Assembly (NCBI RefSeq): GCF_023159225.1
Contig: NC_063162.1
Coordinates: forward strand, 100,697,094-100,761,093
Reading direction: 5' to 3'
DNA length: 64,000 nt
Source of the DNA: Perognathus longimembris pacificus
Taxonomy: Eukaryota > Chordata > Mammalia > Rodentia > Heteromyidae
In this document: piece by piece, positions 11,758 to 25,700 of the stretch
How positions within the stretch are numbered: the first letter of the stretch is position 1
Layout: each line of letters starts with the position of its first letter
The notes under the pieces: generated by a model
Database searches by the model: none
Told to the model about the DNA's origin: nothing
What the model saw: only the letters and a program-made list of their open reading frames with translations
Program-made: the position numbers and the translations under genes

Positions 11758-14700
11758 AGGGAGGGAAGGAGAGAAAGACACATGGGAGGAGGGAGGAAAA
11801 GGGAAGGGAAGGGAAGAGAAGGGAAGGGAGAAAAGAAAAAAGCATAAACTTAGTGAATTCAGACAATAATAGCCTGAGTTTTCTCCTTCATAGGAACATG
11901 AGATCATTTTCCATTTTATGAGAAAGTCTAGTATTTCTGATCTCTGTCTACTCAATGCCAGTAACACACCACACCCAATCACTGTGCTTACCAAAACCAT
12001 TCCAATAAATCTCCAAATGTTCCCTAAGGGGAGGTGCCTCTCATGTGAAAAACCCCTGTGTCGGAGGATGGGAATGGGGATACAGAATAAAAAGAAATGA
12101 ATGTTAGTTTGTATCCAGAGGCAATGGGAAGCCACTGAAAAGTTTTAAGGAGAGTATTGCCTGAACTAACCACATGCAAAAGGATTATTATGACTACCAT
12201 GTAGAAAACTTATGAGTGGCATGAATGAAAGCTGGGACATCTATTGGATACCACCCTACTAATCTAGGAATGTGGCAGGCACATAAAGAACATGCCAGTA
12301 TATTTAAGAGGTGGCATTGAGTAGATATGATGATGAGTGATGTGATGAGTGTGGGTTGTGGGGGGGATGGGTATGGATGCCCGAAGCACATGCCAACAAT
12401 ATCCATCTTGTTTCCTCCATTAAGAATGTGGCAGGTGGCAGCATCACTTAGCAAAAATAAGTACAGATAGGAAAAGAGGCTCCCGTGTATTGGGTTTATG
12501 TTACAACCTGTAGGACACCCAATAGACAAGTAGGCCAGGATGTGAACAAGAGGCACAAATTCAAAGGCCAATCCCCTCAGATAATAGGAAACAACTTTTC
12601 AAGAAATCTGGGTCTTAAGGAGCTAAGGGGCAAAAACAGGGAAGAAGAAGGAGGAACCCATGATTTGCTGATGGGAGAGAGGTGAATGTGTTTGACTGGC
12701 AGCTGAAGAATTGAAGGAAGCAAGCAAGCAGAAGCCATAGGATGTTTTTTTGTTTGTTTGTTTTGGTTTTTTTTGGCCAGTCCTGGGCCTTGGACTCAGG
12801 GCCTGAGCACTGTCCCTGGCTTCTTCCCGCTCAAGGCTAGCACTCTGCCACTTGAGCCACAGCGCCACGTCTGGCCGTTTTCTGTATATGTGGTGCTGGG
12901 GAATCGAACCTAGGGCCTCGTGTATCCGAGGCAGGCACTCTTGCCACTAGGCTATATCCCCAGCCCCATAGGATGTTTTTGACAGTCAGTAAATGGCAGT
13001 AGGTCATCTCATCCAGGGAAACTCAGCTTCCTTCTTAAAAACAAAGAATTGGAAAAGTGGAAACACACGAGTTTGGGAAGTTCCAGTCCCTTTGCTAGAT
13101 TCTGTGAAGTCCCAGGAGTAAAGCCCAGAGTGCAGGGGGAATGAGGACAATGAGGGGCAATGTTGGAGGAGCCAAGACACTCACTCAGTTACCACCGTTG
13201 AGATTCCACCTGCAGGGGTGCCAAAGAACAATTCAGGGAAGACTGGGTGGGAACAGATAGAGAAAAGGGTCTTGGAAACTCTTTCAGTACAAAGCAGAAA
13301 GAAGAGCATGGAAGGTTCAACTGGGCCACAGGGTCAGTCTCTTGAGGAATGAAAACCTATTTTTAACACTGGTTTATACACCAAGTACTCAATATAACCA
13401 GCTGATGTGGCCTGTGGACCTTATCAACACTCTCCACTGTATATCATCAAGTGCATTCATACATATTTAAATAGTATGAGTTCATAACTTTGTTAAATCT
13501 TCTTGGAAACTATGACTGAATAGCCTTTCTTCACATAGTTACAAAGCTAGAGATGGTTCCTCTTTGCAAGTAAGTGTGCAGTGATGTGCTTGTCCCCATA
13601 ATAGCTGGGTGACCTTTGTAAAAAATGTGGGTTTTAGCGAATATAAGTATTATTTAGATATAGGACCAAGTAATTGCTGTGGGAGCATTGACTTTAAAAA
13701 GTATCTTTCTTACAAGACATCTCAGAGCCTCTAACATTTAAACTATACTATAAATCTCTAAGAAGCCAGTGTACTTTAGTGTAGAACACCAATATTTACA
13801 TATATGTGTGTGTATATATTTAATTTAGAGAAGAATCTGGTGGAATTAGAGTTGCACTATGCCACACTTTCTAAAGCCATCATAAGTAACAAGACTTCTA
13901 ACTAAAAGTCTTTGAAATCTAAGGGGGAAAACTGGGGGAATTCAAAGGAAGGGGTGGCATTGTCCAAAAAGAAATGTACTCATACACCTGACTTATGAAA
14001 CAGTAACCCCTCCGTACAACTCCTTAATAGCAATAAAGTTATGTTTTTAAAATATTAAGAACAAAGTAAAAAAAATAAAGAAGCTCTTTTGTTGTTTTCC
14101 CCATGAATCCATAATGTAAATACCTAAAAATTCCTTAATTAGTTCAGAACATTAAACCTTCAGCCTTAGGCAATTTAACTTGGAAATTGGATTGAGCCTC
14201 TTTTGGATCACTTTTCTCAGAAATCAGTTTTTGTTTTGTTTTGTTTACGTAAGGAAACTCTTGGATAGCAGAGATCTTGAACATGAGTCTCTCTTCTCAT
14301 TATCTCAAAAGCTTGGCCTTGTTCCCCACAACACTTCACTGGAGGATTTCTGCAGCAAGCTGGACCTGGAGGAGTACTGGATACAAGGCTGTGCAGAGAT
14401 GGCCTCGGAAGTGGGACCTCGAGTGCTCCCTGAGGCCTGTGAGAAGCTCATGGTCAGCATGTCTGCCCAGATACACAACGGGGCAGTGGGTGAGGATCGT
14501 GTTTAATGGCACTATAGAAACAATCTGTACAAATGCTTTTGAAACATGAATGAATTGATTTGCTTTAGCACCTACTCCAAACAACAAAACACCTCACTAA
14601 AGTGACATGTTGGAGTGGTAATTCACAGTGTGGTTAAGTGTATAAAGGATGACTTTTGTTGCAGCATTGGAGCACTAGCTCCCCGGAGCAATGGTCCTAA

Positions 14701-16793
14701 AACATTTATTTTGGAATCCTAGCATGTTAGAGCCAGAGGAACTCTAACCCACTCCTTTCATCCTAACCTTCATTTAATAAACAATGGTGTTAGGGTTCAA
14801 AAAAGTTACAGAACATGTCTGTACCAGTTAGCTATAGCATAGGGTTTCTCTACACCAGCACTACTGAAATTTTGAGGTGGGTAATTCTGGGGGGGTGGGG
14901 GGGCTGCCTTTTGCATGGTAGGATGCTTAACTACATCTCTATGCAACTAATACTACTATCACCCTCCTCAAGTTATACCAATCAAAAATGTCTCCTAACT
15001 TCCTCTAATATCTCCAAGAGACACGAATCATTCCCTAGGTGAGTCCTGGTACAGTATAGGGCCTATCTCAGTGATGGTCTGCGTCCTGGCAAGTGCCTTT
15101 TCCTTTAGCAGAGCTACAGACTCAGCATGCCCACCTCCCATGAAACATAAAATTGACAAATCAATTTTAAAAATAAAGGCTTATTTTTGTTCACATGTCA
15201 GAGGTTTCAGTCCATGGTAGGCTGGCTCCATTATTTCTGAGCCTGGAGGCAAGGCAGAGCATCATGGCAGAAGAATATGGTAGAGTAGAACTGCTCACCT
15301 CACTGTGGCCAGAAAGCAGAGAAAGACTGGAATGGGCTTTAGAGACAAAGAATATCTTTCCAGGGCACACCCTCAGTGATCTACACCTCAAAGAAGGCTC
15401 TACCTACTAATTTCAACCACCTCCCAATGATACCATCAAATTATGAAGCCACCAATGGGTTTAGCCCATTGATAAGTTAGAACCCTTGTGATCCAATCAC
15501 TTCCCAACAGCAGCATTTCTGAAGAAGGCTGCATTAAGAAACAAGCTTCATATCTTGGTCATAACAATGTATTCCAGCACCAGCAAACAATGTTAGGAAT
15601 CACAGTAATAATAACACCAATACTAACAATGACATTAGAGTAGTCAATTGTTTAAAACAATTTCTTTTAAGCCTTCCATTAACTTAAGTCATGTTCATAA
15701 AGCATTTACTACCTATCAAACACTGTTCTAAAGACTACACAGGCATTATTGCCTTCAGTCATTACAAGAATACCCAGTTGAAGTAGTTGAGGATTAAAGA
15801 AGTACTAAATGAAAGATGAATAAGCTAAACTCTTTTGCCTCTCCTTCACCTCTACCGCTTTGCAGCCTGCAAGTGTCATCCCCAGGGTGCAGTCGGGATC
15901 AACTGTAGCCGACTTGGTGGCCAGTGCCAGTGTAAACCTCATGTGGCCGGGCGCCGCTGTGACACATGCTCAGCTGGAAGCTACAGTTTGGGGCATCATG
16001 GCTGTCACCGTACGTAGCAAAAAAAAATTAGGGGGAAGGTGGTTGTTTACAACCTTGACATTTTGAAGGTAGGGAAAGGAATGTGGAGAGTTTTAAAGAA
16101 GCAAAAATTAGGAACTTGGGGCTGGGGATATAGCCTAGTGGCAAGAGTGCCTGCCTCGGATACACGAGGCCCTAGGTTCGATTCCCCAGCACCACATATA
16201 CAGAAAACGGCCAGAAGCGGCGCTGTGGCTCAAGTGACAGAGTGCTAGCCTTGAGCGGGAAGAAGCCAGGGACAGTGCTCAGGCCCTGAGTCCAAGGCCC
16301 AGGACTGGCAAAAAAAAAAAAAAAAAAATTAGGAACTTGACTACATTCTTCAGGTTCCATCTATATGTAGCTGAAGTGTGCTGAAGATTTTTCTGTCATC
16401 CCTTCACTCATCCACAGATCGATCCATGGGCACCGTTTGCAGAGCTCTATTAGAAACCATAAGGAATGAACAAAAGGTGGTCCATACTTTTGTAGTGTGT
16501 ATAGAATGGGCAGGGGTTCAGATAAAAGTGGGAAATCTAATGTCAGCTATGCAAACCCAGCTTAATGATGGACCCTGTAAGGCCAGTGTCTAGGGAGGCT
16601 AGAGCAGTGACATGTCTGGGAAAATGGACTAGTGGTAAGTGCTTGCCTCACATACATGAAGCCCTGGGTTCGGTTCCTCAGCACCACATAAACAAAAAAA
16701 GCTGGAAGAGGTGCTGTGGCTCAAGGGGTAGAGTGCTAGCCTTGAGCAAAAAGTAGCCAGAGACAGTGCTCAGGCTTTGAGGCCAAGCCCCAG

Positions 16794-16860
<67 letters not shown>

Positions 16861-19685
16861 AGATTAGAGGGAACTTCAGCTGTAGTTGGTAATTCACCAC
16901 TTGTGGTTGTCACATTCCAGATGTATAGTTCTCTGTACCCAATCAATGTAAACCACAAGTGAAAATCTTATTCCCCACAGAAAGCTACCTTAAGAACCAT
17001 GAAACTCACTAGCAGATTAATTCTCCTTTTAGAGAGGAGAACATACTGTTCCAGTCATGACTACGAGATGGTTGGTCCACTTCCTGGCCAGTGCTTGAGC
17101 ATGCTTGCCTACCCAGTAAATGGTACTTAACTAGCCCCATTATTCCTTTTCCCTTCCTTTCCTTTTTTAAAAAATATTACCAAGTCTTAGGAATGTAATC
17201 TACACAGAGGAGCAAATATTTATTCTGTGTAGCATCCTACCAAGCAAATAGGCTTAAGCTTTTGGACAAAAATGGGCTCAAAGATTCAGAAATTTACGAG
17301 AAAAGTATGTAGCCTTCTCTACTTCATCTAAGAAGAAGAAAAACCTGCCCCTCCTGAGAAGAAGTCTTAAGATTTTTTTTTTTTTACCATCTCAAAGTTA
17401 CACTTAAACTCCTAATGTGTACGGAAGTTTGAGTCATTGAGAACAAGTTGCTTGTTTGCTTTTGCCATACAAAAAGCAAATGTTCACAAGATCCAGTTGT
17501 TCACAACCCGCTGCTAATTGAATGAATCAGTGAAGCATTGCTTAACAAACATTTACCTGGAACTCATTATATGAGAGGCTATGTTCCTAATAATTTTCAC
17601 TACCACACCACTTCCCTGTGTCCTTAACATAATTCTTTTTGCCTTACCCAGCATGTCACTGCCACCCTGAAGGTTCCAAGAGCACAGTATGTGACCAAGT
17701 GACCGGCCAATGTGCCTGTCATGGAGGGGTGACTGGCCGCCATTGTGATCGGTGCCTGGAGGGTTATTTTGGATTTCCCAGCTGCCATCTTTGCTCTTGT
17801 CATGGGTTTGCTGAACTCTGTGATCCAGACACAGGGTCATGCTTCAATTGTGCAGGATTTACAACAGGAAGACATTGTGAGAGGTGTGGAATTCATGTGC
17901 ACATTACCTTTACATCTTTAAACCTTGTTCTGATTTCACAATGGAGGAATGCCTTGAGTAAAGACTTAACACTATTTGGTGCAGAATGGCTGCTATGGGA
18001 GTCGGGGGGTGGGGGGGTGGGGAGGAGGTCACTGTTTTCCTGTCCTTCAGAGTCGTCCTATGAGCCAGAAAATATCTGATTAAATCAATAATGCATGTGC
18101 CTGACACTTGCCCTTGTGATATTCAGATGTAACATTGAAACCACAAAGGGCCATTATACTGAGTTTAATTACTTTAATCTTCTGACTTGACACTTTTAAT
18201 ATAACAGAAAAAAATCATTTCACAGAGCAAATCAGAATCTTCTGAAATGTTGAGTTTGAGAGTTGCATTATCCTAAGGCAGAGAAAATCCACATTGGCTG
18301 AGACATTAACTTCTCCTTGGAATATTTTGGTAAAAGGAAATTGCCTTGACAGGTGCATCGATGGTTACTATGGAAATCCTTCTTCAGGACAATCCTGTCG
18401 TCCTTGCCTGTGTCCAGATGGTCCCTCAAGTGATCAGTATTTTGCCCAATCCTGTTCTCAGAGTCCTTGGAGCTCAGATATAATCTGCCACTGTCTCCAA
18501 GGTTATTCAGGTATGAGGTATAGTTCATGTTTCCTTTCTTTTGTCCCACACAACTGAATGTTCTGTGGAAGTGCCTCCAAGAGCTCAGACATCAAACATG
18601 CCTTCTGTCCAGTCTCCTTCTAGATACATATATCAGGCTATTGACTAGTTGGCACTTTCCTTTGAAACTGCTTCTAGAGGAGACCCCTGGAGGAGTTAGG
18701 GGGGACAGGGACTAAGATGAGCTTTGGCTTTTAAAGTATGAGTTGCTCTAGCTATGCAGAAAAAATAGAAAATTCTGTTCCCACAACCCCTTAATTTTTT
18801 TTAAAAAAGACTAGAATCCATCCTTCACCAAAGACTTTCTAGCTCTAAGTACCTTTTTAATTGTCTGAATGAATAATAATTTAAAACATGCTTTATGCTG
18901 GTTGTTGGTGGCTCACACCTGTTATCCTAGCTCAGAAGGCTGAGATCTGAGGATCCAGTTCAAAGCCAGCCCAGGCAGGAAAAGTCCATGAGACTTTTAT
19001 TTCCAGTTAACCACCAGAAAAACAGGGAGTGGTGTTATGGCTCAAGGGGAAAAGCACTATCCTTGAGCTGAAGAGCTCAGGGACAGCAGCCAGGCCCGGA
19101 GTTCACACCCCACAACTGACAAAAAAAAAAAAAAAATGCTTTGTTTAATTTGGAGTGTTCCCCCCCCCATTAACTTCATTGTGTAACTTCGCATTATCCC
19201 CAGAGAAGCCCAATAACTATAACTCTATTTCAACCTCTCCTAACACTGACCACTCATCCCCTTCTGGTTTCCTACCCCTTTCAGGGATTCAGTGTAGACA
19301 ATGTGCTCCTGGTTTCTATGGCAACCCAAGAGTTTCTGGAGAGCCTTGCAAGCCATGTGCCTGTAACAACAACATAGATGTAACTGATCCCGAGTCCTGC
19401 AGCCGGGTGACAGGGGAGTGCCTTCGATGTCTGCACAACACTCGGGGCCCACACTGCCAGCTTTGCCAACAAGGTCATTTTGGATCAGCTCTCAATCAGA
19501 CCTGCAAAAGTAAGTCTGCAAGTTCCCAGGAGGCAGCTCATAAATGAGAAGCTGTCAGCTTCTCATCTCACTTCATTTAGACCAGTCCTTGAGGCAGAAG
19601 CAGCACTTGCTGGGTGATGGGGCTATAGTGCTGAACTCAGAAGAAATGGGGCAGTGCCACCCACGTGTTCTCAACATGCAGTTAA

Positions 19686-19746
<61 letters not shown>

Positions 19747-22700
19747 AGAGTTTGCCTTTCTTGACAGTTGCCTTTAACATCTGTGCTGGCAGAGTCAAAG
19801 CACTGTTTCTCAAAGTGGGATCCACAGGATACCTGTGCCCAATTCCCCTGGGGCTGGGATGGGGTGGAGGATTGATATGGAGAGTCCTGGATTGATCTTC
19901 TAATCCAGGGAATCAGAATTTCTGGAGTAAGCTCCAGAATCTACATCATGACAAGTTCATCAAATTACTTTAATGTAGAAATAGGAGAGTTTTATCAAAA
20001 AGAAAGAGGAGTATTAATTTTAGGGGACATTTTAAGTATTTTTATTAACTCAAGTTGATTTAGTAAACCACTTTAAAAAAGAAACATTTAAATCAATGGG
20101 ATTTGGCAAGGAGCACAAGGGATGAATGAGGCTCACAGCCTTCCTCACTGCCAGCTTCTTGAACATAGCAGGTTGATGACGATCTGGACAATCAAAAGCA
20201 ATTAAAATGTTCAAACTGCTTAGATTCCCTAATAATTCCTATACTGCTATAGGGGGTTTCTTTGAGCTATTTAAGGAAATCTTAGATCCAGGCTTAACAG
20301 GCTGTTTGTGTCGTTTGTTACCTGCCAGTACTGTTGAATTTACTTTAACGACAGCTTTCTTATCCCAGGATGCTCCTGTCATCCATCCGGAGTGAATCCC
20401 ACTGCGTGTCCCCCTGGTGGGGAAGCTTGCCGCTGTGACCCTGTAACTGGCGTGTGCCCTTGTCTGCCCCATGTCACAGGCCTGGCATGCGACCATTGTG
20501 TTGATGGATACTGGAATCTAGTTCCTGGCAGAGGATGCCAGCCGTGTGACTGTGACCCCCAGGGCTCTCAGAGTAGCCACTGTGACCAGGCAAGACACTT
20601 TAAAACTTACTAGTGCGCTCAGAGGGAAAAGTGCCCATGAAGCACGATTTCCTGTGAGTAAAGAATGCTTGCTTTAGGGGCTGGGAATATGGCCTTCCAT
20701 GTGCTGGGTATTATAGCCATGAGTCACCAAACCTGCTTGAAGGTAGTTCTTATGTTTAGAATGTTTTCTCCTCACTTTTTCCTCTTTCTGCAACCCTTTC
20801 CCAGTAACCCACACAAACACACACACAGTCCCCCTCTCTTTTTTGGGGGGGGGAGGGGAGTGGTATTGGGGATTGCATTCAGGGCTTTATGCTTGCCAGG
20901 AAGGAACCCTTCCACTTGAATCACCCCTTCAGCCCCATTTTCCATTGATTATTTTCAAGATGGAGTCTCACTTTTTGCCCTGGTTGACCTGGGCTATCAT
21001 CCTCCTACTTGTACTTCCCCACATAGCTAGGGATGACTGGGGCACATCGCCATGACCAACCATTGGTTGAGATGGCATCTCACCAAGTTTTTTTTTAATT
21101 TTTTATTGTCAAACTGATGTACAGAGAGGTTACAGTTTCATTTGTTAGTCATTGGATACATTTCTTGTACTGTTTGTTACCTCCACCCTCATTCCCCCCT
21201 CCCCCTCTCACCAAGTTTTAACTCTGGGCTGAATTCAAACCACGATCCCTTGATCTCTTACCTCCCAAGTAGCTAGGATTACAAGCTAGCACTCCTTTTC
21301 CAAAACAAATCTTTTGCTTTAAAAATAGATTTGTAAAGTAGTACAGATAAACTCTACCCCACACCCAATTTCCCTTCTTATTAGCATCTTGCAATAGTAT
21401 GGTACATTTGTCACAATGAATGAACCAATGTTGACATATTACATTATCTAAACTCCAAAATGTATCCAAATTTCCTTAATTTTTTACCTAATGTCCTTTT
21501 TCAGGTCCAAGACCCCATCCAGAACTCATTACAGTTTAGTCATTTCTCTTTGGGTTTTTCATGGCTGTGAAACTTTCTCAGGCTTTCCCTTGGTTTTAAT
21601 GGCCTTTGTAGTTTTGAGAAGTACTTTATGGAATGTCTTTTCATTCAAATTTATCTGATATCTTTCCTTTATGGGTTGTAAGAAGACAACAGAAAGGTGA
21701 CTTGCCCTCTTTCTCATATGTCATGTGAATTTCATGTGGATTTTGATCACCTATCATCAGCAGGATTTGTCAGGCCTCTATATTGTAAAGTTACTCTCCT
21801 TGTTTTGCTCTATGGAAGTAAGGAAGGAATGAGGAGTTACATCTTTCCATGAGTAACTGGAGTTCTTCTGCTCTGAGATTTGTCTGGTGTTCCCTGGGGT
21901 ATTCATCTAGTCCATCATTTATTTATATCACTGTGGACTCATGAATACTTATACCATACTATTAGTTACGGTTCAGTGTTCTTTTGCTGTTTAATTGTTC
22001 TAGCTTTGGCCAACAGAAAGAGTTTCTCATGGCCAAAGCAAATCAGCCATGCCTCCAATGAGTTGTTGGTTCCTTTATTGCAGCATTAGAAGCCAAGATC
22101 TGGGCACTAGATGACCACACTGTGGCCATGTATATTCTCAAACTTGCATCTACCAAACATAGGATAAAGTGGTAGACCTCTATAAAATGTCTTGGCTTCC
22201 TAAACCATGAAAGACTTCTAACATTCATGTCACCACTAAGGCCTTTAGGGATGCATATACAGCAGCAGTCAACACACAGTTCATTTACGGAGGCCAAAGG
22301 CAGCCTAGGAACTTGAAGATGGCATTGGTTTAACTGAAAGGCCCCTTGCAACAGGGCATTTTAGGTTGTTTTGGTCCATGAGGATCCCTTGAGAAAGGTT
22401 GCTTTCTATACTCAGAAAACACTTTCATTAGAATACAGAGAAGACATGTGGACAATTAGATTCCCAGCTGTTTAAACAACTACCGATAATGTTTCTGTAT
22501 CAGCCAGGAGGTGGTCCCTAGCGCATTCCCACAGAGAGATCCAAACATGCTGGCCAATGTTTGCATCACAGTTTAGATGGAGCTGGACAAACAAGCTTCT
22601 CAAGTGTGCAGATGCTGCAAAGCTGTAAGCTACTATGATCAAGACAGAAAACGAGGCCAGATATCCTACCAAGATATTGTGTAGGCTAGAAACAAGATGA

Positions 22701-25700
22701 AATGTTAACAGGGTAAAAGTAAAGTTGTGCAATTGAATTTTACAAATGTCTTGCATAAATACATGGTAGGCGTAATCATTTGGCACCAGCTCATGAGAAA
22801 AATATCTGAGAATTTTTGTTGTGTGCATGCTTCAAATGAGCCAGCAGAGTGCCAGGGCTGCCAGAAAGGCAATGCCTGCTCAGGCTGGAGTGAGTGGGGG
22901 TCATGCTATGTGCAGGGTCAGCAACTTATCACTCAGCCAAACAACTCCAGGAGCATTTCTGTCATTGCTGAGCACCACAACGCTGACAACTTTTTAAAGG
23001 TTTAAGTGGCACATGGCAATTATATCTTCTTATGTGATATTTTGATACACATCTACAATGTATCATGATCAAACTGGGGGCAATTATCATATCTATACTT
23101 GAAATACATATCACTTCTTTGTGTTGACAACATCCAAAATCCTCTCTTCTCGCTAGCTTGGGGGGGGGTGCAATATGCACATGTGTACATACATGTGTGC
23201 TGATACTAGGGCTTGAACTCAGAGCCTGGGTTAAGTCTGATGCTCAACTACTTGATCTGCAGCTCCACTTGCATCTTTTGGCTGGTTAATTAAAAATAAA
23301 AGTTTCATGGACTTTCCTGCCCAGTCTGGAACTTTGAGCTGTGACCCTCAGTTCCTTAGCCTCCTAAGCAGCTAGGATTACAGGCATGAGCCACGAGTGC
23401 CCAGATTTTCTAGCTCTGTGTGTGTGTGCACGCACGCACATGTGTGTGTATGTGTGTGTCACTATTAGCCATAGTCACTCTCTTGTGCTATAGAATACTA
23501 GAACTTAATCCTTCCATCTAACGTTGTAGCCATTAAACTATGAAGGAGCTTAAGGATAGAAGAAAGTCTCGATCTTCCCTTCCCTCTACTCTTCCTAGCC
23601 TGTGATAAACACTGTTCTACTCTTTCTTTAAGATCTTATTTTTAGCTTCCATTCATGAATGAGAACATGCAGGATCTGTCTTTCTGTGGAAGCGCCACAA
23701 TGTGAACATAGTATAAACAACAAATGTGTGCATCCAGAGGAAGACAACTAGAATGATGGTTGGGAAAACACTATCTGAGATGAAAGTGGTGAGCCCCAGG
23801 GAGGGAAGTGGAGGTGATGAGATGGCTTCTGCGGATACAGAACAGGGAGGCTGCCTGCTTGTGTAATTCTATAAGACACGACTCAGAATAAAAGGAGCAG
23901 GTTACAAAGAGGACAAGAAAACACTGCCTAACAACCAAGAACAGTCATCAGCATGTCAGCAAGCTCCCATAATTCCCTATACTTCAGCAGGAGCTAATGG
24001 GATCTCCAAAGACCGATAGAAGCTTGGTAGATCTGGTTTCCATATAAATTCAGTTATACTTCCACTGGAAGTATTTTACAAATATTTAGGCCGATATGAT
24101 CAAGTATAACTTAAGATGTCACTAAAAATTATTTATTTCTGTATAATTTCCTACTATGTTCCAACTTCTTCAGTTTTCATAAAAGTCAAGAAGCAAGTTG
24201 GTAGGGGATAGGAAAATTCAGTCTTTCCCCCAAAACACAGTTATATAACTGTCATTAAATGATGAATATACAGCACACACACAAAAAATTATCATTTTGT
24301 TGAGCAAGACATTAGTCTCCTTGGTAAAAGCTACATCACACATTCTATAATTGAAACATTTCTTGCCAAATTAATTGATAAATGTTAGGCCAGGTCTTTG
24401 GCTTCTCTCCTTCTGTCCCTTATGGGAAACTCACATAACAGTAGAGGAAAAGAATGTGGCCAGTTTCCCAATATGTGTTTTGTTTTCATTTACATCTGTG
24501 TATGTTTCCTAGTTTGGGGCCACCTGTCCCTGAACAGCTGGAAGCAGGCAGTATGTCCAAGAGCTCTAAGCCAAAACACATTAACTCTCCGTCCTTGATA
24601 TTGTCCGGGGCTTCTTTCTGGCCATGGGAAATATCCTTCCTCCACCCTTGAACAGCTGTATGTTCTAAATCACCGGAGGGGAAAACATTTCCTATGAAAA
24701 TGCATCATGTGCTCAGACCATAATGCTTGTCAATTCCTCACCCATAACTGTTCTCACAGCTTACAGGCCAGTGCCCGTGCAAACGAGGCCATGGTGGGAA
24801 ACGCTGCAGTGAGTGCAAGGAAAATTATTACAGAGACCCATTCAAGCGATGCATCCGTAAGTACTGGAACTCTTAACGACACATGAGTACAGCCAGCTGG
24901 TCCTCACAGGGCATGATGCAAACCCAACCCCCAAGTCTCAAGTTCCTTTATTTGGTTGTTGCTTTTGGCAGTATGAATTTAGGAAACCCATAGAAGTTAA
25001 ATCCTACTTTTGAAAATAATATTTTTGTAGTTCTCTAAAAGGAGGCTTTTCTATGTTAAAACTTTTAGCCTAGGGAGTGGTACGCAGGAGAAAATGAGGG
25101 AAGGGGGTAACTGTTTAAAAAGAAATATAGTCATTACCTTACTTATGTACCCACAACCCCCTGTTCATCACCTTTACAGTAAATTAAAAAAAACTGTTAG
25201 CCTGTATTAAAATGGGAGTCTATGTTAAAACTTGTAACTTGTATTAAAATCACTCAAAGTTCTTACTATGGCACAAACCTCCAGGATTATGACTGACAGC
25301 CAATTATTCGCTATTGGAAAACCTGCTAAGGAAAATCAACCACTGTGGATTGAGGTATAGAGGCTGGGAGACAGGACAGAGGAAGCAAGAGTATTATTTC
25401 CCCAAAATGAATCTGTAACTCTAGGTCTATTACATAGTCATTAGCTTATTTATCTAATCAGCATTCATAAAATGTTGGTTGGGTGCTAGAGCTGGTGAAC
25501 TCCTCTTGGAGTTTGTGTTCCAGTGCCTGTCATTTCTTGAGTGAGGCCCCATTGTAGGACATAGAGCGCCACTGTCTAGGAGAGCTTTGATTGGTGAAGG
25601 AGATGCTCAATCTTTTCCGTCCATGGCAGGAGCCACTAGCCAAAGGAAACTATCAAACACTTGAAGTACAGACACTTAAACTGAGGAAGAAAATTGTACA

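Larger units (their letters stand above)
20590..24759 (+). other. LAMB4: Intron between LAMB4 exons I and J (GC-AG)
   Basis: Contains antisense B1/ID-like fragments (20850-21060, 21220-21290), an inverted copy of the ~110-bp repeat (21080-21205), an antisense composite SINE (23195-23405) and a TG tract at 23417-23460. No coding exon is recognised; a short open stretch with a thrombospondin-like WSEWGSC at about 22880 was judged chance. Confidence 0.6.

Noticed and set aside
11560..12135. 191-codon minus-strand open frame
   Set aside because: Made largely of a translated GA/CT microsatellite (Ser-Leu-Phe-Pro runs) and a SINE; not a gene.
22840..22935. Cys-rich open stretch with WSEWGSC, resembling a thrombospondin type 1 repeat, inside the exon I-J intron
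   Set aside because: Only seven residues fit, the remaining TSR cysteines and arginines are missing, no splice sites frame it, and the laminin frame is complete without it.
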